Source of the DNA: JAISFI01 sp031553775
Lineage (GTDB): Bacteria > Bacteroidota > Bacteroidia > Bacteroidales > Azobacteroidaceae
Length of the DNA: 64,000 nt
NCBI GenBank assembly: GCA_031553775.1
Contig: JAVBLA010000016.1
Location: 1-64,000, forward strand
Direction: 5' to 3'
Shown here: positions 1-9,283 of the stretch, piece by piece
How the letters are laid out: each line of letters opens with the position of its first letter
Position numbering within the stretch: the first letter of the stretch is position 1
Translations under genes and position numbers: made by a program
The notes under the pieces: generated by a model
What the model saw: only the letters and a program-made list of their open reading frames with translations
Told to the model about the DNA's origin: nothing
Databases searched by the model: none

Positions 1-900
1 AGATATCGACCTGATCGCTACTGAAATTGCCGATCAGACAGTATGTTCGGGTATCGCTACTGCAGCTATTACATTCGCAGCTACTCATAAAACAGGAACT
101 GCCAATGGATTCGTAGCTTCTGAAGTAACTTACGACTATAAGTTTATCGGTGGAGTGGATATTTTGTCAGGTAAAGGTTCTGCTACAGGTTATGCTGCGG
201 CTACTTATACCAACAATACTACCCAGCCGGTTAGCGGAACATATCTGGTAACTCCTTACTGGAAGAACAACCAGGGTGTACCTACGATCTTCACGATCAC
301 GGTTAAACCGGTTCCGACAGTCAATGTTATTGCTCCGATCTATACTTACAATGGAGAAACCGTGCCGGCTATTTCATTTACCGGAACAGCTACTTCATTT
401 GCATGGACAGCCGGAGGTGCTAATGTAAACAATCCTCAGGGATCAGGCGTGGGTGTCATCCCGTCGTTTGTTGCCCTTAATGGCACAGCTGCTACAATGA
501 CAGCTACTTATAGCGTAACTCCTTCTTATGAAGAATGTACCGGAACTGCAGTTGCTTCTGTTGTAACGATCAACGTAGTACCGAATACAGTTCAGGATAT
601 TGACCTGATCGCTACTGAAATTGCCGATCAGACAGTATGTTCGGGTATCGCTACTGCAGCTATTACATTCGCAGCTACTCATAAAACAGGAACTGCCAAT
701 GGATTCGTAGCTTCTGAAGTAACTTACGATTATCAGTTTATCAGCGGAGTGGATATTTTGTCAGGTAAAGGTTCTGCTACAGGTTATGCTGCGGCTACTT
801 ATACCAACAATACTACCCAGCCGGTTAGCGGAACATATCTGGTAACTCCTTACTGGAAGAACAACCAGGGTATCCCGACGATCTTTACGATCACGGTTAA
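1..900 (+). repeat. 594-bp in-frame tandem repeat in adhesin gene
   Basis: Bases 1-306 match 595-900 with only about a dozen substitutions and no gaps. The offset of 594 bp is exactly 198 codons. Later units in the same gene have the same layout but are much more diverged, so this pair is a recent duplication or has been homogenised. The array continues past the left edge of the window. Confidence 0.9.
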
Positions 901-3232
901 TCCTGCTCCTACAGTTAATAAGATTGCCGAAACGCTCTACTATCAAAATGGTGATGTAGTTCCTTCGATTACATTAACAGGTGTAGCTACCCGCTTTGGT
1001 TGGGGTGCTTCCGGTGATAATGTTGGTAATGCTCCTGAAGGAGTCAATGTAATTCATTCGTTCTTTGCAAAAAATACTACAGAAGAATCTAAAACTGCAA
1101 TTTTCAAAGTGCTTCCTGCATACGAAGGTTGTGAAGCTGCCGATTCGGTTGAAGTATTGCAAATTAAAGTTACTCCGAATACAATCGAAGATAAAAATCT
1201 CTTGATGAAGGGTATCGAAAATCAATTCATTTGTGCAGGACAAAAAGTCGATCCTATTATTTTTGAAGCTGAATACCGTTTACCGGATGCTCATAGCTTC
1301 AATAAAGATAAAGTGATTTTCGACTGGGTATTGCTCGACGGAGTTGAAATATTCAATCCTGCTAAGGGTACCAGCAAAGTTGGAACCGTAGCTAAGAGGA
1401 ACGAAATCTTTACAGATGGAACTGAGCTTACAGTAGCAGATTATAAATATGCTGCTTCTGCAACTTATATGGTGACTCCGAGGTGGGATAATGGTGAAGG
1501 TAAGTCTACTTTCTTTACAATCACTGTACTTCCGAAACCGAGTGTACATAAGGTAGCTGATCAAAAAATCTGTAACGATGGGCATACAACTGCTGTTTCT
1601 TTCGGCGGAGATGTATTTGAAACGATTTATGCATGGGATACTGATATTCACTATGGAAATATATCCGGATTCCCGAGATCAGGCTTCGGTAATATTGATT
1701 CTCATCAGTTACATAATAATGGAAATGCTCCTGAATCTATTATCGTGAGAGTAACTCCAAGTTATGCAATCAATGCTGCAAATGATCTGTGTGAAGGACG
1801 TCCGGAGGAATTCAGAATTGTAGTGAATCCGACTCCGAAGGTAAATCAGATTGCTAATATCTATAGAAATGTAGGTGAAGCAACTGGAAATATCGACTTT
1901 GGAACACCGACAAGACCGGAATCTGACGTTGTGTATCGTTGGACTAACGACAATACGAACATTGGACTGGCTTCTTATGGAGAAGGAAGTATTCCTTCAT
2001 TTGTAACACAAAATACTTCAAATGCACCGATCACTTCTACAATCGTAGTAACTCCGTGGTTTGAAAATTGTGAAGGTCCGAAAATGACATTTACAATTAC
2101 GGTGAATCCGAAACCGGGTATGGGACCGATCGCTAACCAGGAATATTGCGAAGGCGAACAAACTATTGCTTTGGATCCGATGATCAATAAGGATGATGCT
2201 TCTTATATCGTATGGACTGTTACAGGAGACGATATAGGTTTGAAGAACAGTGATGCTTATGGTACCAGGAATAAATATATTCCTTCATTTACTGCAGCTT
2301 ATCACTTGCAAAGAAGCGCTACTGCACAAAGAGCCCAGGCTACTGTTAAAGTAACTCCTTATTACGATAATAATGGGGCAACTCCTTCGGCAGGTGATCC
2401 GTATTTCTTCGATATTTATGTTATTCCGCAAACTCAACTGGTAGATGGTTTCGATCAGACAGTTGAAACAGAAGTTTGTCCGTCTAACGACGCAATAAAC
2501 TTGAAGGTGGAAGCAACTGGATATCAATTGAAATACCAGTGGTATATGAATGGCGTTGCTATTCCGGGTGCTGACGAATCAGTTTATACAATTGTTCCGG
2601 AAGAAGCTAATAACTACCATGCTGGTAAGTATTATGCAACTGTAATCAGCGGATACAAGAAAATCTGTAATCCGAATGCATTGAAATCATTGACATACAA
2701 TGTTAAATTGAATGTTGTGACTCAGATGTGGGATGATATGATGGTATTGAACTGTAACCCGGAAACTAACGGTGGATTCAACTTTGTAAGTTATGAATGG
2801 CATGCAACAAATGCAGCAGGCAGTGAAATTCCTAGCAATCAATGGGCATCAGTAATAAATATGTCTTATGTGAATACTCCTATTCAAGATAATATGTATT
2901 ACTATGTAAAAGCGTTGACAAAAGAAGGATATTTGTATACTTCCTGTCCTGTTAAAGGTATTGCAGCCGGAGATCCCGTTGTAATCTCAATCTATCCGAA
3001 CCCGGTAGCAGCCGGACAACAGGTAACGGTAGCAGCTCATGGTGTAGAAGCAAGAACTATCCAGGTTCTGAATTCTCAGGGTATGGTTCTCTCTTCAACG
3101 TTTGCTAGCTCAACTGGATCTACAATGGTTACAATGCCTAATGCTGCCGGTCTTTATATCGTCAAAGTTCTGATGAATAAAGTAGGTGTTCCTGCAGGTG
3201 TTACGAAAGAGTTTAAAGTCATTGTAAAATAA
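2..3232 (+). CDS. Repetitive PKD-like T9SS surface adhesin (5' end outside window)
   Basis: The reading frame is open from base 2, so the gene begins upstream and only its last 1076 codons are seen. The protein is a chain of about 200-residue units rich in Thr, Val, Asn and Pro. Each unit contains a paired Cys region and ends in a 'TITVNPxPTVN'-like linker, as in PKD-like (Ig-fold) repeats of Bacteroidales surface proteins. The last 80 residues form a T9SS type A sorting tail: 'YPNPV' near residue 1000 of the visible part, then a beta-rich stretch ending in 'FKVIVK'. Inference: a large secreted or surface-anchored protein, probably an adhesin. An OmpA-type gene follows 64 bp downstream and may be cotranscribed. 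The first two visible units are nearly identical (see repeat). Its ligand cannot be told. Confidence 0.85.
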   Translation, partial: DIDLIATEIADQTVCSGIATAAITFAATHKTGTANGFVASEVTYDYKFIGGVDILSGKGSATGYAAATYTNNTTQPVSGTYLVTPYWKNNQGVPTIFTITVKPVPTVNVIAPIYTYNGETVPAISFTGTATSFAWTAGGANVNNPQGSGVGVIPSFVALNGTAATMTATYSVTPSYEECTGTAVASVVTINVVPNTVQDIDLIATEIADQTVCSGIATAAITFAATHKTGTANGFVASEVTYDYQFISGVDILSGKGSATGYAAATYTNNTTQPVSGTYLVTPYWKNNQGIPTIFTITVNPAPTVNKIAETLYYQNGDVVPSITLTGVATRFGWGASGDNVGNAPEGVNVIHSFFAKNTTEESKTAIFKVLPAYEGCEAADSVEVLQIKVTPNTIEDKNLLMKGIENQFICAGQKVDPIIFEAEYRLPDAHSFNKDKVIFDWVLLDGVEIFNPAKGTSKVGTVAKRNEIFTDGTELTVADYKYAASATYMVTPRWDNGEGKSTFFTITVLPKPSVHKVADQKICNDGHTTAVSFGGDVFETIYAWDTDIHYGNISGFPRSGFGNIDSHQLHNNGNAPESIIVRVTPSYAINAANDLCEGRPEEFRIVVNPTPKVNQIANIYRNVGEATGNIDFGTPTRPESDVVYRWTNDNTNIGLASYGEGSIPSFVTQNTSNAPITSTIVVTPWFENCEGPKMTFTITVNPKPGMGPIANQEYCEGEQTIALDPMINKDDASYIVWTVTGDDIGLKNSDAYGTRNKYIPSFTAAYHLQRSATAQRAQATVKVTPYYDNNGATPSAGDPYFFDIYVIPQTQLVDGFDQTVETEVCPSNDAINLKVEATGYQLKYQWYMNGVAIPGADESVYTIVPEEANNYHAGKYYATVISGYKKICNPNALKSLTYNVKLNVVTQMWDDMMVLNCNPETNGGFNFVSYEWHATNAAGSEIPSNQWASVINMSYVNTPIQDNMYYYVKALTKEGYLYTSCPVKGIAAGDPVVISIYPNPVAAGQQVTVAAHGVEARTIQVLNSQGMVLSSTFASSTGSTMVTMPNAAGLYIVKVLMNKVGVPAGVTKEFKVIVK

Positions 3233-3242
3233 ATGGAAAAGC

Positions 3243-3272
3243 TCGGTTGGCAGGATTTATCCTGCCGGCCGA
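3243..3272 (+). other. Strong GC-rich hairpin between adhesin and OmpA genes
   Basis: A 13-bp stem (3243-3255 with 3260-3272, two G.T pairs) closes a TTTA loop 10 bp after the adhesin stop. No T-run follows, so it is not a standard intrinsic terminator. It could stabilise the 3' end of the adhesin message or partly terminate between the two genes. Confidence 0.7.
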
Positions 3273-3296
3273 CAAATCCTCTAAAACTAGTTATAT

Positions 3297-4715
3297 ATGA
3301 ATAAAATATTTTTAGCAATTACGATTGGGCTTTTTTCCATTTCTACTTTTGCACAGAAGCAGCAAAACAGACATGAGTTTTCACTCTGGGGCGCCGGTGG
3401 TATATCTACTTTCTGCTATGATCTGCCAGCTGACGGTGATCGCAAAATAGGATTCGGAGGAATGGCCGGACTTGGATATAATTATTTCTTTAATTATAAC
3501 TGGAGCTTGGGCATTGGAGCGGAATTTTCCATTCTGAATGCCAAATCTCAGTTCGATAATCTGACCGACTATTATTATATGAGCGAACAACCGTATTCTT
3601 ATTTGTTCAATCATAAAACAGAAGGCCGGGATTTTGAAGAAGCGCATCATGCTTATTACATCAATATTCCTTTGATGCTGAAGTACCAAACGGATATAGC
3701 TCCTAAAAAGAAATTTTATGCAGCTATAGGTCCAAAAGTAGGAATTCCTATGAAAAGTAAATATGATTCCTGGGGTTCTTTAACTTCTAGTGCCAGATTT
3801 ATGGATGACCTGGGTGTTCCTCATACGAGAGACTGGTTCTTGCCGGGAGTTCATGATTTTGGAACAACTTATGGCGCCAGTGGCTATGAATCTGATTTGA
3901 AATTGAACTTCATCGCATCGGTAGAAGCCGGTATCAAATGGGAATTCAATCAACGTTGGTCTCTGTACACGGGATTGTTCGCCGATTTCGGTTTGAATGA
4001 TATTCGTGATACTAAAAGCTATGGTGAAAATAAGAACTTCTTTGACAGGCTTCCGTCTGATAATACTCCGGGTATGCAGGATGTGGAGAACCGTTATACA
4101 AGAAATTCCATTTTCTTCTCTAACTACAACGGAAATCCTTTTGTTGATAAAGTAAGAACTTTCTCTTTTGGTTTGAAAGCGCAGTTGGCATTTGGTACCA
4201 GTCCTTTCAACAAGAAAGAAAAAGTGGTTGCTACAGAAGCCGCTCCGGTAGACAAACCGTACGAAGGCCTGACTGCCGCTCAGATGGAAGACATCATGAA
4301 ACGCAGTAACAAGGAAATGATGGATTTCCAACGCAAAGAATTCGATGCGTTGAAAGAACTGATCCAGAAAGAAGATCCTGAATTGGTTCAGGCTATTATC
4401 AACTTCGATCTGGATAAGCACGATATCCTTCCGAGAATGTATCCCGAACTGGATAAGAAAGTCGACCTGATGAACAAATACCCGAAAGCAAACTTGTTGC
4501 TCGAAGGTCACACAGACGACCAGGGATCCATGGAATACAACTACGAATTGGGTCTTGCCCGTGCAAACGCTGCGAAAGAATACCTGGTTAAGAAAGGTGT
4601 AAGCGCAAGCCGTTTGTCGGTTGCTTCCAAAGGAAAAACTCAACCGGTTGTTCCTAACAATAACGAAGCTCATCGTTATATGAACCGTCGTGTTGAATTT
4701 ATCCTGGTGAAATAA
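3297..4715 (+). CDS. OmpA-family outer membrane protein (beta-barrel plus peptidoglycan-binding domain)
   Basis: 472 residues with an N-terminal signal peptide (hydrophobic stretch ending 'STFAQ'). About 250 residues follow with alternating aromatic and glycine-rich strands, typical of an outer-membrane beta-barrel. A linker (about 290-350) leads to a C-terminal OmpA domain: 'INFDLDKH' opens it, 'EGHTDDQGS' and 'NYELGLARANAAKEYL' form the core, and 'NRRVEF' closes it. OmpA domains bind diaminopimelate peptidoglycan. The protein therefore probably tethers the outer membrane to the wall. Genes for such proteins often sit next to large repeat T9SS proteins, as here, which hints at a role in anchoring or exporting the neighbour (inference). 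A clear terminator follows. Confidence 0.9.
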   Translation: MNKIFLAITIGLFSISTFAQKQQNRHEFSLWGAGGISTFCYDLPADGDRKIGFGGMAGLGYNYFFNYNWSLGIGAEFSILNAKSQFDNLTDYYYMSEQPYSYLFNHKTEGRDFEEAHHAYYINIPLMLKYQTDIAPKKKFYAAIGPKVGIPMKSKYDSWGSLTSSARFMDDLGVPHTRDWFLPGVHDFGTTYGASGYESDLKLNFIASVEAGIKWEFNQRWSLYTGLFADFGLNDIRDTKSYGENKNFFDRLPSDNTPGMQDVENRYTRNSIFFSNYNGNPFVDKVRTFSFGLKAQLAFGTSPFNKKEKVVATEAAPVDKPYEGLTAAQMEDIMKRSNKEMMDFQRKEFDALKELIQKEDPELVQAIINFDLDKHDILPRMYPELDKKVDLMNKYPKANLLLEGHTDDQGSMEYNYELGLARANAAKEYLVKKGVSASRLSVASKGKTQPVVPNNNEAHRYMNRRVEFILVK

Positions 4716-4750
4716 TCTCTTTCGATAGGGCTTATCCCTAGAATATGAAA

Positions 4751-4784
4751 CGAGTCTTTCCTTTTGGAAAGGCTCGTTTTTTTT
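4751..4784 (+). terminator. Intrinsic terminator after OmpA gene
   Basis: An 11-bp stem (CGAGTCTTTCC with GGAAAGGCTCG, one G.T pair) and a short TTTT loop are followed directly by eight T. It ends the adhesin-OmpA transcription unit. Confidence 0.9.
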
Positions 4785-4795
4785 GAGCCTCTTTT

Positions 4796-4826
4796 TTGGA
4801 TTCTGATAAAAATATAACTACCTTTG
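4796..4826 (+). promoter_or_regulatory. Bacteroidota-type promoter of the carB leader
   Basis: A TTG at 4796-4798 lies 20 bp before the -7 box TACCTTTG (4819-4826), matching the Bacteroidota consensus. Transcription would start near 4833, giving a leader of about 185 nt before carB. Confidence 0.75.
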
Positions 4827-4862
4827 TGGCGATTTAAAAATAGTATAATATTCTTTTTGGAA

Positions 4863-4946
4863 ATGACAGCAGTTTATATACAGATTTGCATGGCGAAGAA
4901 ATACGGTTTGAGCCATTGTTGTTTCCGGAAATCTTATTTCAAATAG
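4863..4946 (+). CDS. Possible 27-residue leader peptide upstream of carB
   Basis: A short ORF beginning ATG ACA GCA and ending AAA TAG lies wholly inside the carB leader RNA. It stops 3 bp before the stem of an intrinsic terminator. It contains 'HCCFRK' near its end, including two adjacent Cys TGT codons and one CGG Arg codon. Position and spacing are those of an attenuation leader peptide. The codons do not clearly point to arginine or another expected CarB-related signal, and no Shine-Dalgarno sequence is obvious. It may be a chance ORF. Confidence 0.35.
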   Translation: MTAVYIQICMAKKYGLSHCCFRKSYFK

Positions 4947-4949
4947 TCG

Positions 4950-4980
4950 ATGCGTTGGTGTTTACCGGCGCATTTTTTTT
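4950..4980 (+). terminator. Intrinsic terminator/attenuator in the carB leader
   Basis: A fully paired 10-bp stem (4950-4959 with 4964-4973, two G.T pairs) and a GTTT loop are followed by seven T. It lies after the promoter and 38 bp before the carB start, so carB transcripts must read through it. That makes it an attenuator, unless it ends an independent small RNA of about 145 nt. I could not find a convincing antiterminator partner by eye. Confidence 0.7.
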
Positions 4981-5018
4981 GTCCGTAAATTGGTATTACT
5001 ATCTAATATAAAAGCAAG

Positions 5019-8000
5019 ATGTCAGAGAAAGCAACCATCAGGAAAGTGTTAGTCTTAGGTTCCGGCGCTCTAAAGATCGGACAGGCGGGAGAATTCGATT
5101 ATTCGGGTTCGCAGGCTTTGAAAGCCTTGAAAGAAGAAGGTATTCATACGGTATTGATTAATCCTAATATCGCGACGATCCAAACGTCGGAAGGAGTGGC
5201 AGACCAGGTGTATTTTCTTCCGATTACCCCATTTTTCGTTGAAGAAATTATTAAAAAAGAAAAACCGGATGGGATCTTGTTGGCTTTCGGGGGACAGACT
5301 GCCCTGAACTGTGGTACTGAAATGTATCTCAAGGGAACACTTGAAAAATATAATGTGAAAGTGCTCGGTACTTCTGTCGAAGCGATCATGTGTACCGAAG
5401 ACAGGGACCTGTTTGTGAAAAAACTGAACGAAATCGATGCCAAGACTCCGGTCAGCCAGGCTGTGGAAAGCATGGAAGATGCCATTGCCGCAGCGTATAA
5501 GATCGGTTTTCCGGTAATGGTGCGTTCTGCTTATGCACTCGGAGGATTGGGTAGTGGTATCTGTAAAGATGAAGCAGAATTCAGGACCCTTTGCGAAAGC
5601 GCTTTTGCTTACTCCAAACAGATTCTGGTAGAAGAGTCGCTCAAAGGCTGGAAAGAAATAGAATTTGAGGTAATCCGCGATAAGAACGATCATTGCTTTA
5701 CCGTGGTTCCGATGGAAAATGTAGATCCACTGGGAGTTCATACCGGAGAGAGTATCGTGGTGGCTCCGATCTGTTCACTCGAAAAATCGCAGATAGAAAT
5801 GCTGGAAGATATTGCCCGGAAGATTATCCGCCATATCGGTATCGTGGGTGAGTGTAATATCCAGTATGCTTTCAATGCCCAGACCAACGATTACCGGGTG
5901 ATCGAGATCAATGCCCGTTTGAGCCGTTCTTCGGCTCTGGCATCTAAAGCAAGTGGTTATCCCCTGGCTTTTGTCGCGGCCAAATTAGCATTGGGTTACT
6001 CCCTCGATCAGATAGGAGAAATGGGTACTCCGAATTCTGCTTATGTTGCTCCTTCCGTAGATTATATGATTGTGAAGATCCCGCGTTGGGACCTGACGAA
6101 ATTTGTCGGTGTATCGCGCCAGATCGGTTCTTCGATGAAATCGGTGGGAGAGATTATGTCGATCGGAAAATCTTTCGAAGAGATCATACAAAAAGGTCTC
6201 CGCATGATCGGGCAGGGAATGCATGGTTTTGTCGGAAATAAAGATATCACTTTTGCTAACTTGGATGAAGAACTCTCTAATCCTACCGATTTGCGTATTT
6301 TTGCGATTGCTAAAGCTTTGGAAGAAGGCTATACGGTGGACCGAATCAATGAACTCACCAAGATTGACCCCTGGTTCCTGCAGGGCTTGAAAAATATTGT
6401 AGACTATGCAGCAAAACTGCAAACTTATTCCGGTCTTGAAGAAATCCCGGCAGATGTATTGAAAGAGGCCAAACGCCTGGGATTCTCCGATTTTCAGATC
6501 GCCCGGTTTGTAGAAGATCCGGACGACAGCATGGAAAGGGCAAACCTCAAGGTCCGTGCCATCCGTAAGAAAAACAATATCCTTCCGGCAGTCAAACGGA
6601 TCAATACGATTGCATCCGAAGATCCGGAACTGACGAATTACCTGTATATGACGTACGGAAGTTCTGAAAATGATATTCCTTATTATAAGAATGAAAAAAG
6701 CGTGGTGGTGCTCGGATCGGGAGCCTATCGCATCGGCTCGTCGGTAGAGTTCGACTGGTGTTCTGTGAATGCGGTGGAAACTGCCCGTAAATTAGGATAT
6801 AAAGCCATCATGATCAACTATAATCCGGAAACGGTTTCTACGGATTATGATATGTGCGACCGGTTGTATTTCGATGAATTGTCGATGGAGCGGGTGCTGG
6901 ATATCATCGACCTCGAAGCACCCAAAGGGGTAATCGTATCGGTGGGTGGACAAATCCCGAACAACTTGGCCATGAAGCTACACCGGCAACAAGTGCCTAT
7001 TCTCGGTACTTCTCCGGTGAGCATCGACCGGGCGGAAAACCGTCACAAATTTTCGGCGATGTTAGATCAGTTGGGAATCGATCAACCACAATGGAAAGAA
7101 CTGACCCATATGGATGAGATCAATGCCTTTGTCGATAAGGTTGGTTTTCCGGTTCTGATCCGTCCTTCGTATGTGCTTTCGGGAGCAGCTATGAATGTGT
7201 GCTATACCAAGGAAGATATGGTGACTTTCCTGAAAGCTGCAGCCAAAGTATCTAAGGAATATCCGGTAGTGGTGTCTGAATTTCTCCAGAATGCCAAAGA
7301 GATTGAATTCGATGCGGTGGCCGACAAAGGCGAAGTGGTAGAATATGCCATTTCCGAACACGTTGAGTTTGCCGGAGTACACTCCGGTGACGCAACCCTG
7401 GTGTTCCCCGCACAAAAAATCTATTTCGAAACGGCCCGCCGGATCAAGAAAGTAAGTAAAATGATTGCTAAGGAGCTGAATATCAGCGGACCTTTTAATA
7501 TACAATTCCTGGCGAAGAACAACGAAGTGAAGGTTATAGAATGTAATCTCCGGGCTTCCCGTTCTTTCCCTTTTGTTTCGAAAGTACTGAAACGTAATTT
7601 TATCGAGACAGCTACCCGGATTATGCTCGATGAATCTTACCAGAAACCCGACAGCTCGGCTTTCGATATCGACTGGATCGGGGTAAAAGCTTCCCAGTTT
7701 TCCTTTACCCGCTTACATAATGCGGACCCGGTACTGGGAGTGGATATGTCGTCAACAGGGGAAGTAGGATGTATCGGCGACGATTATCACGAAGCATTGC
7801 TTTCTGCCATGATCGCGGTAGGTTATCATATCCCTCAGAAGGGAATCCTGATCTCTTCGGGAGCTGCCAAATCAAAAGTCGACCTGCTGGAAGCCTGTAG
7901 AATGCTGCATGAAAAGAAATACAAGGTATATGCCACTTCCGGTACTCAAAAATTCCTGGAAGAAAACGGAATCAATGCTATTGTGGTCGACTGGCCGGAC

Positions 8001-8204
8001 GAAGGTGGCGATAACAATATCCTGAATATCATGTCAGATCATGCCATCGATCTGGTAATCAATATCCCTAAGAATCATACCCGTCGCGAGCTGACCAATG
8101 GCTACAAAATCCGCCGGTCGGCCATCGATCACAATATCCCCTTACTCACCAATGCCCGGTTGGCAGGTGCTTTTATCGAAGCGTTCTGCACGATGACGGA
8201 GTAG
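5019..8204 (+). CDS. carB: Carbamoyl-phosphate synthase large subunit
   Basis: 1061 residues, the usual length for CarB. It makes carbamoyl phosphate from bicarbonate, ammonia (from glutamine via CarA) and two ATP, feeding arginine and pyrimidine synthesis. The two homologous halves are visible: each starts with a nucleotide-fold 'VLGSGxxxIGxxxEFD' motif (near residues 12 and 560) and contains an ATP-grasp domain (about 125-330 and 670-860). 'IEINARLSRSSALASKASGYP' in the first and 'IECNLRASRSFPFVSKV' in the second are metal and ATP-site segments. The last 130 residues form the MGS-like regulatory domain. carA is not adjacent. The leader upstream carries a probable attenuator, so expression is likely set by transcription read-through. 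Confidence 0.97.
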   Translation: MSEKATIRKVLVLGSGALKIGQAGEFDYSGSQALKALKEEGIHTVLINPNIATIQTSEGVADQVYFLPITPFFVEEIIKKEKPDGILLAFGGQTALNCGTEMYLKGTLEKYNVKVLGTSVEAIMCTEDRDLFVKKLNEIDAKTPVSQAVESMEDAIAAAYKIGFPVMVRSAYALGGLGSGICKDEAEFRTLCESAFAYSKQILVEESLKGWKEIEFEVIRDKNDHCFTVVPMENVDPLGVHTGESIVVAPICSLEKSQIEMLEDIARKIIRHIGIVGECNIQYAFNAQTNDYRVIEINARLSRSSALASKASGYPLAFVAAKLALGYSLDQIGEMGTPNSAYVAPSVDYMIVKIPRWDLTKFVGVSRQIGSSMKSVGEIMSIGKSFEEIIQKGLRMIGQGMHGFVGNKDITFANLDEELSNPTDLRIFAIAKALEEGYTVDRINELTKIDPWFLQGLKNIVDYAAKLQTYSGLEEIPADVLKEAKRLGFSDFQIARFVEDPDDSMERANLKVRAIRKKNNILPAVKRINTIASEDPELTNYLYMTYGSSENDIPYYKNEKSVVVLGSGAYRIGSSVEFDWCSVNAVETARKLGYKAIMINYNPETVSTDYDMCDRLYFDELSMERVLDIIDLEAPKGVIVSVGGQIPNNLAMKLHRQQVPILGTSPVSIDRAENRHKFSAMLDQLGIDQPQWKELTHMDEINAFVDKVGFPVLIRPSYVLSGAAMNVCYTKEDMVTFLKAAAKVSKEYPVVVSEFLQNAKEIEFDAVADKGEVVEYAISEHVEFAGVHSGDATLVFPAQKIYFETARRIKKVSKMIAKELNISGPFNIQFLAKNNEVKVIECNLRASRSFPFVSKVLKRNFIETATRIMLDESYQKPDSSAFDIDWIGVKASQFSFTRLHNADPVLGVDMSSTGEVGCIGDDYHEALLSAMIAVGYHIPQKGILISSGAAKSKVDLLEACRMLHEKKYKVYATSGTQKFLEENGINAIVVDWPDEGGDNNILNIMSDHAIDLVINIPKNHTRRELTNGYKIRRSAIDHNIPLLTNARLAGAFIEAFCTMTE

Positions 8205-8240
8205 GGGGTTCAGATTAAGAGTTGGGGGGAATTTGTTTAA

Positions 8241-8316
8241 TAATTGAAAATTGAGAATTGAAAATTGGAAATTAGAATCTCTGTATCTTCATTTTCAATT
8301 TTCAATTTTCAATTAA
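8241..8316. repeat. Converging (TTGAAAA)n heptamer repeat arms
   Basis: TTGAAAA-like units run forward at 8241-8275 and in reverse complement at 8290-8316, so the RNA can fold into a long AU-rich hairpin between the convergent carB and ribF genes. The right arm supplies the last codons (ATT GAA AAT) and stop of ribF. The same repeat recurs through the window. Confidence 0.8.
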
Positions 8317-9258
8317 CACCTCAGCAGTCTGCTTCTTATCCGCAGCCAACTGCTTTTGCAGTGCTTCCAGGGAGTCGAATTTCTCGTCGTGGTGTAGGAA
8401 ATCGACGAATTCCAGCGTGAGTTTTTGATTGTAGAGATTGCCGGAAAAGTCCAGGAGGTGTACTTCTATCCGTAATTCGTGGTTGTTTTCGATTGTGGGA
8501 CGGTGTCCGATATACAGCATCCCTTTGTATTTAGCATTGTTCACATATACCCATACGGCATATATACCGATAGAGGGGAGAATTTTATGATCGGGATTTG
8601 TTTTAATGTTGGCAGTAGGAAATCCTAGTTTTCTCCCTAATTGATTGCCCGAAATTACAATGCCTTCCATTTTGTAGCGATATGACAGGAGCTGTGAGGC
8701 ATATGCCATATCTCCCGAAAGGATTAAATTCCGGATGCGGGTAGAACTTACGTAATTGCCTGAAACCTGCAAAGACTGGGCCTGGCTGACCCGGATGCCG
8801 GCTTTTTCCCCATAGACGGTATATTCTTCTATGCCTGCTGTACGGTCTTTCCCGAAACGATGATCGTATCCGGCTATCAATTCCCTGACGGATAATTTTT
8901 CAGCCAGTATTTTTTGCATAAATGCCTGGGCAGAAAGTTGAGATAACTCTTTTGTAAAATCAGTAACAAAACAATAGTCGATTCCTGTATCTTCCAGGTG
9001 CTGTAATTTTTCCTCAAAGCTATTGAGTAATTCCGGACAATACCGGGTATCTAAAACTTTCCGGGGATGTTCGGGAAATGTAACTACGGCAGAGGGGAGA
9101 CCCGTTTCGGCGGCAATTTCCTTCATTTGCCCGATCAGGAAACGGTGCCCCAGGTGTACACCGTCGAAAAAACCGACAGTCGCGGCTACCGGTCCTGTTT
9201 CCGGATGCGTTGCCGGAAATCCGGTGAGTTTTTCGGACTTAAAAAATAGAGTCTTCAT
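8302..9258 (-). CDS. ribF: Bifunctional riboflavin kinase / FAD synthetase
   Basis: 318 residues. Phosphorylates riboflavin to FMN and adenylates FMN to FAD. The N-terminal adenylyltransferase domain shows 'FFDGVHLGH' and, later, 'YVSSTRIR'. The C-terminal flavokinase domain shows 'GRKLGFPTANI' and ends near 'EFVDFLHHDEKFDSLEALQKQL'. An upstream in-frame ATG at 9294 would add 12 residues, but it lies upstream of the -7 box at 9284-9291 and cannot be in the transcript, so the ATG at 9258 is chosen. The last residues, 'LIEN', are encoded by the heptamer repeat, so the native C terminus appears to have been replaced or extended by repeat DNA. Confidence 0.95.
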   Translation of the reverse strand: MKTLFFKSEKLTGFPATHPETGPVAATVGFFDGVHLGHRFLIGQMKEIAAETGLPSAVVTFPEHPRKVLDTRYCPELLNSFEEKLQHLEDTGIDYCFVTDFTKELSQLSAQAFMQKILAEKLSVRELIAGYDHRFGKDRTAGIEEYTVYGEKAGIRVSQAQSLQVSGNYVSSTRIRNLILSGDMAYASQLLSYRYKMEGIVISGNQLGRKLGFPTANIKTNPDHKILPSIGIYAVWVYVNNAKYKGMLYIGHRPTIENNHELRIEVHLLDFSGNLYNQKLTLEFVDFLHHDEKFDSLEALQKQLAADKKQTAEVLIEN

Positions 9259-9283
9259 TCGTATAAATTTCCCTTTCAGGCGG

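Noticed and set aside
3780..4673. 297-codon minus-strand ORF opposite the OmpA gene
   Set aside because: Low-complexity Phe/Ile/Arg-rich translation with no motif; it is an antisense shadow of a well-supported gene.
8241..8316. Heptamer arrays as a possible CRISPR or iteron origin
   Set aside because: Period is only 7 bp with no unique spacers, and arrays are scattered between ordinary genes with no Cas, Rep or partition gene nearby.
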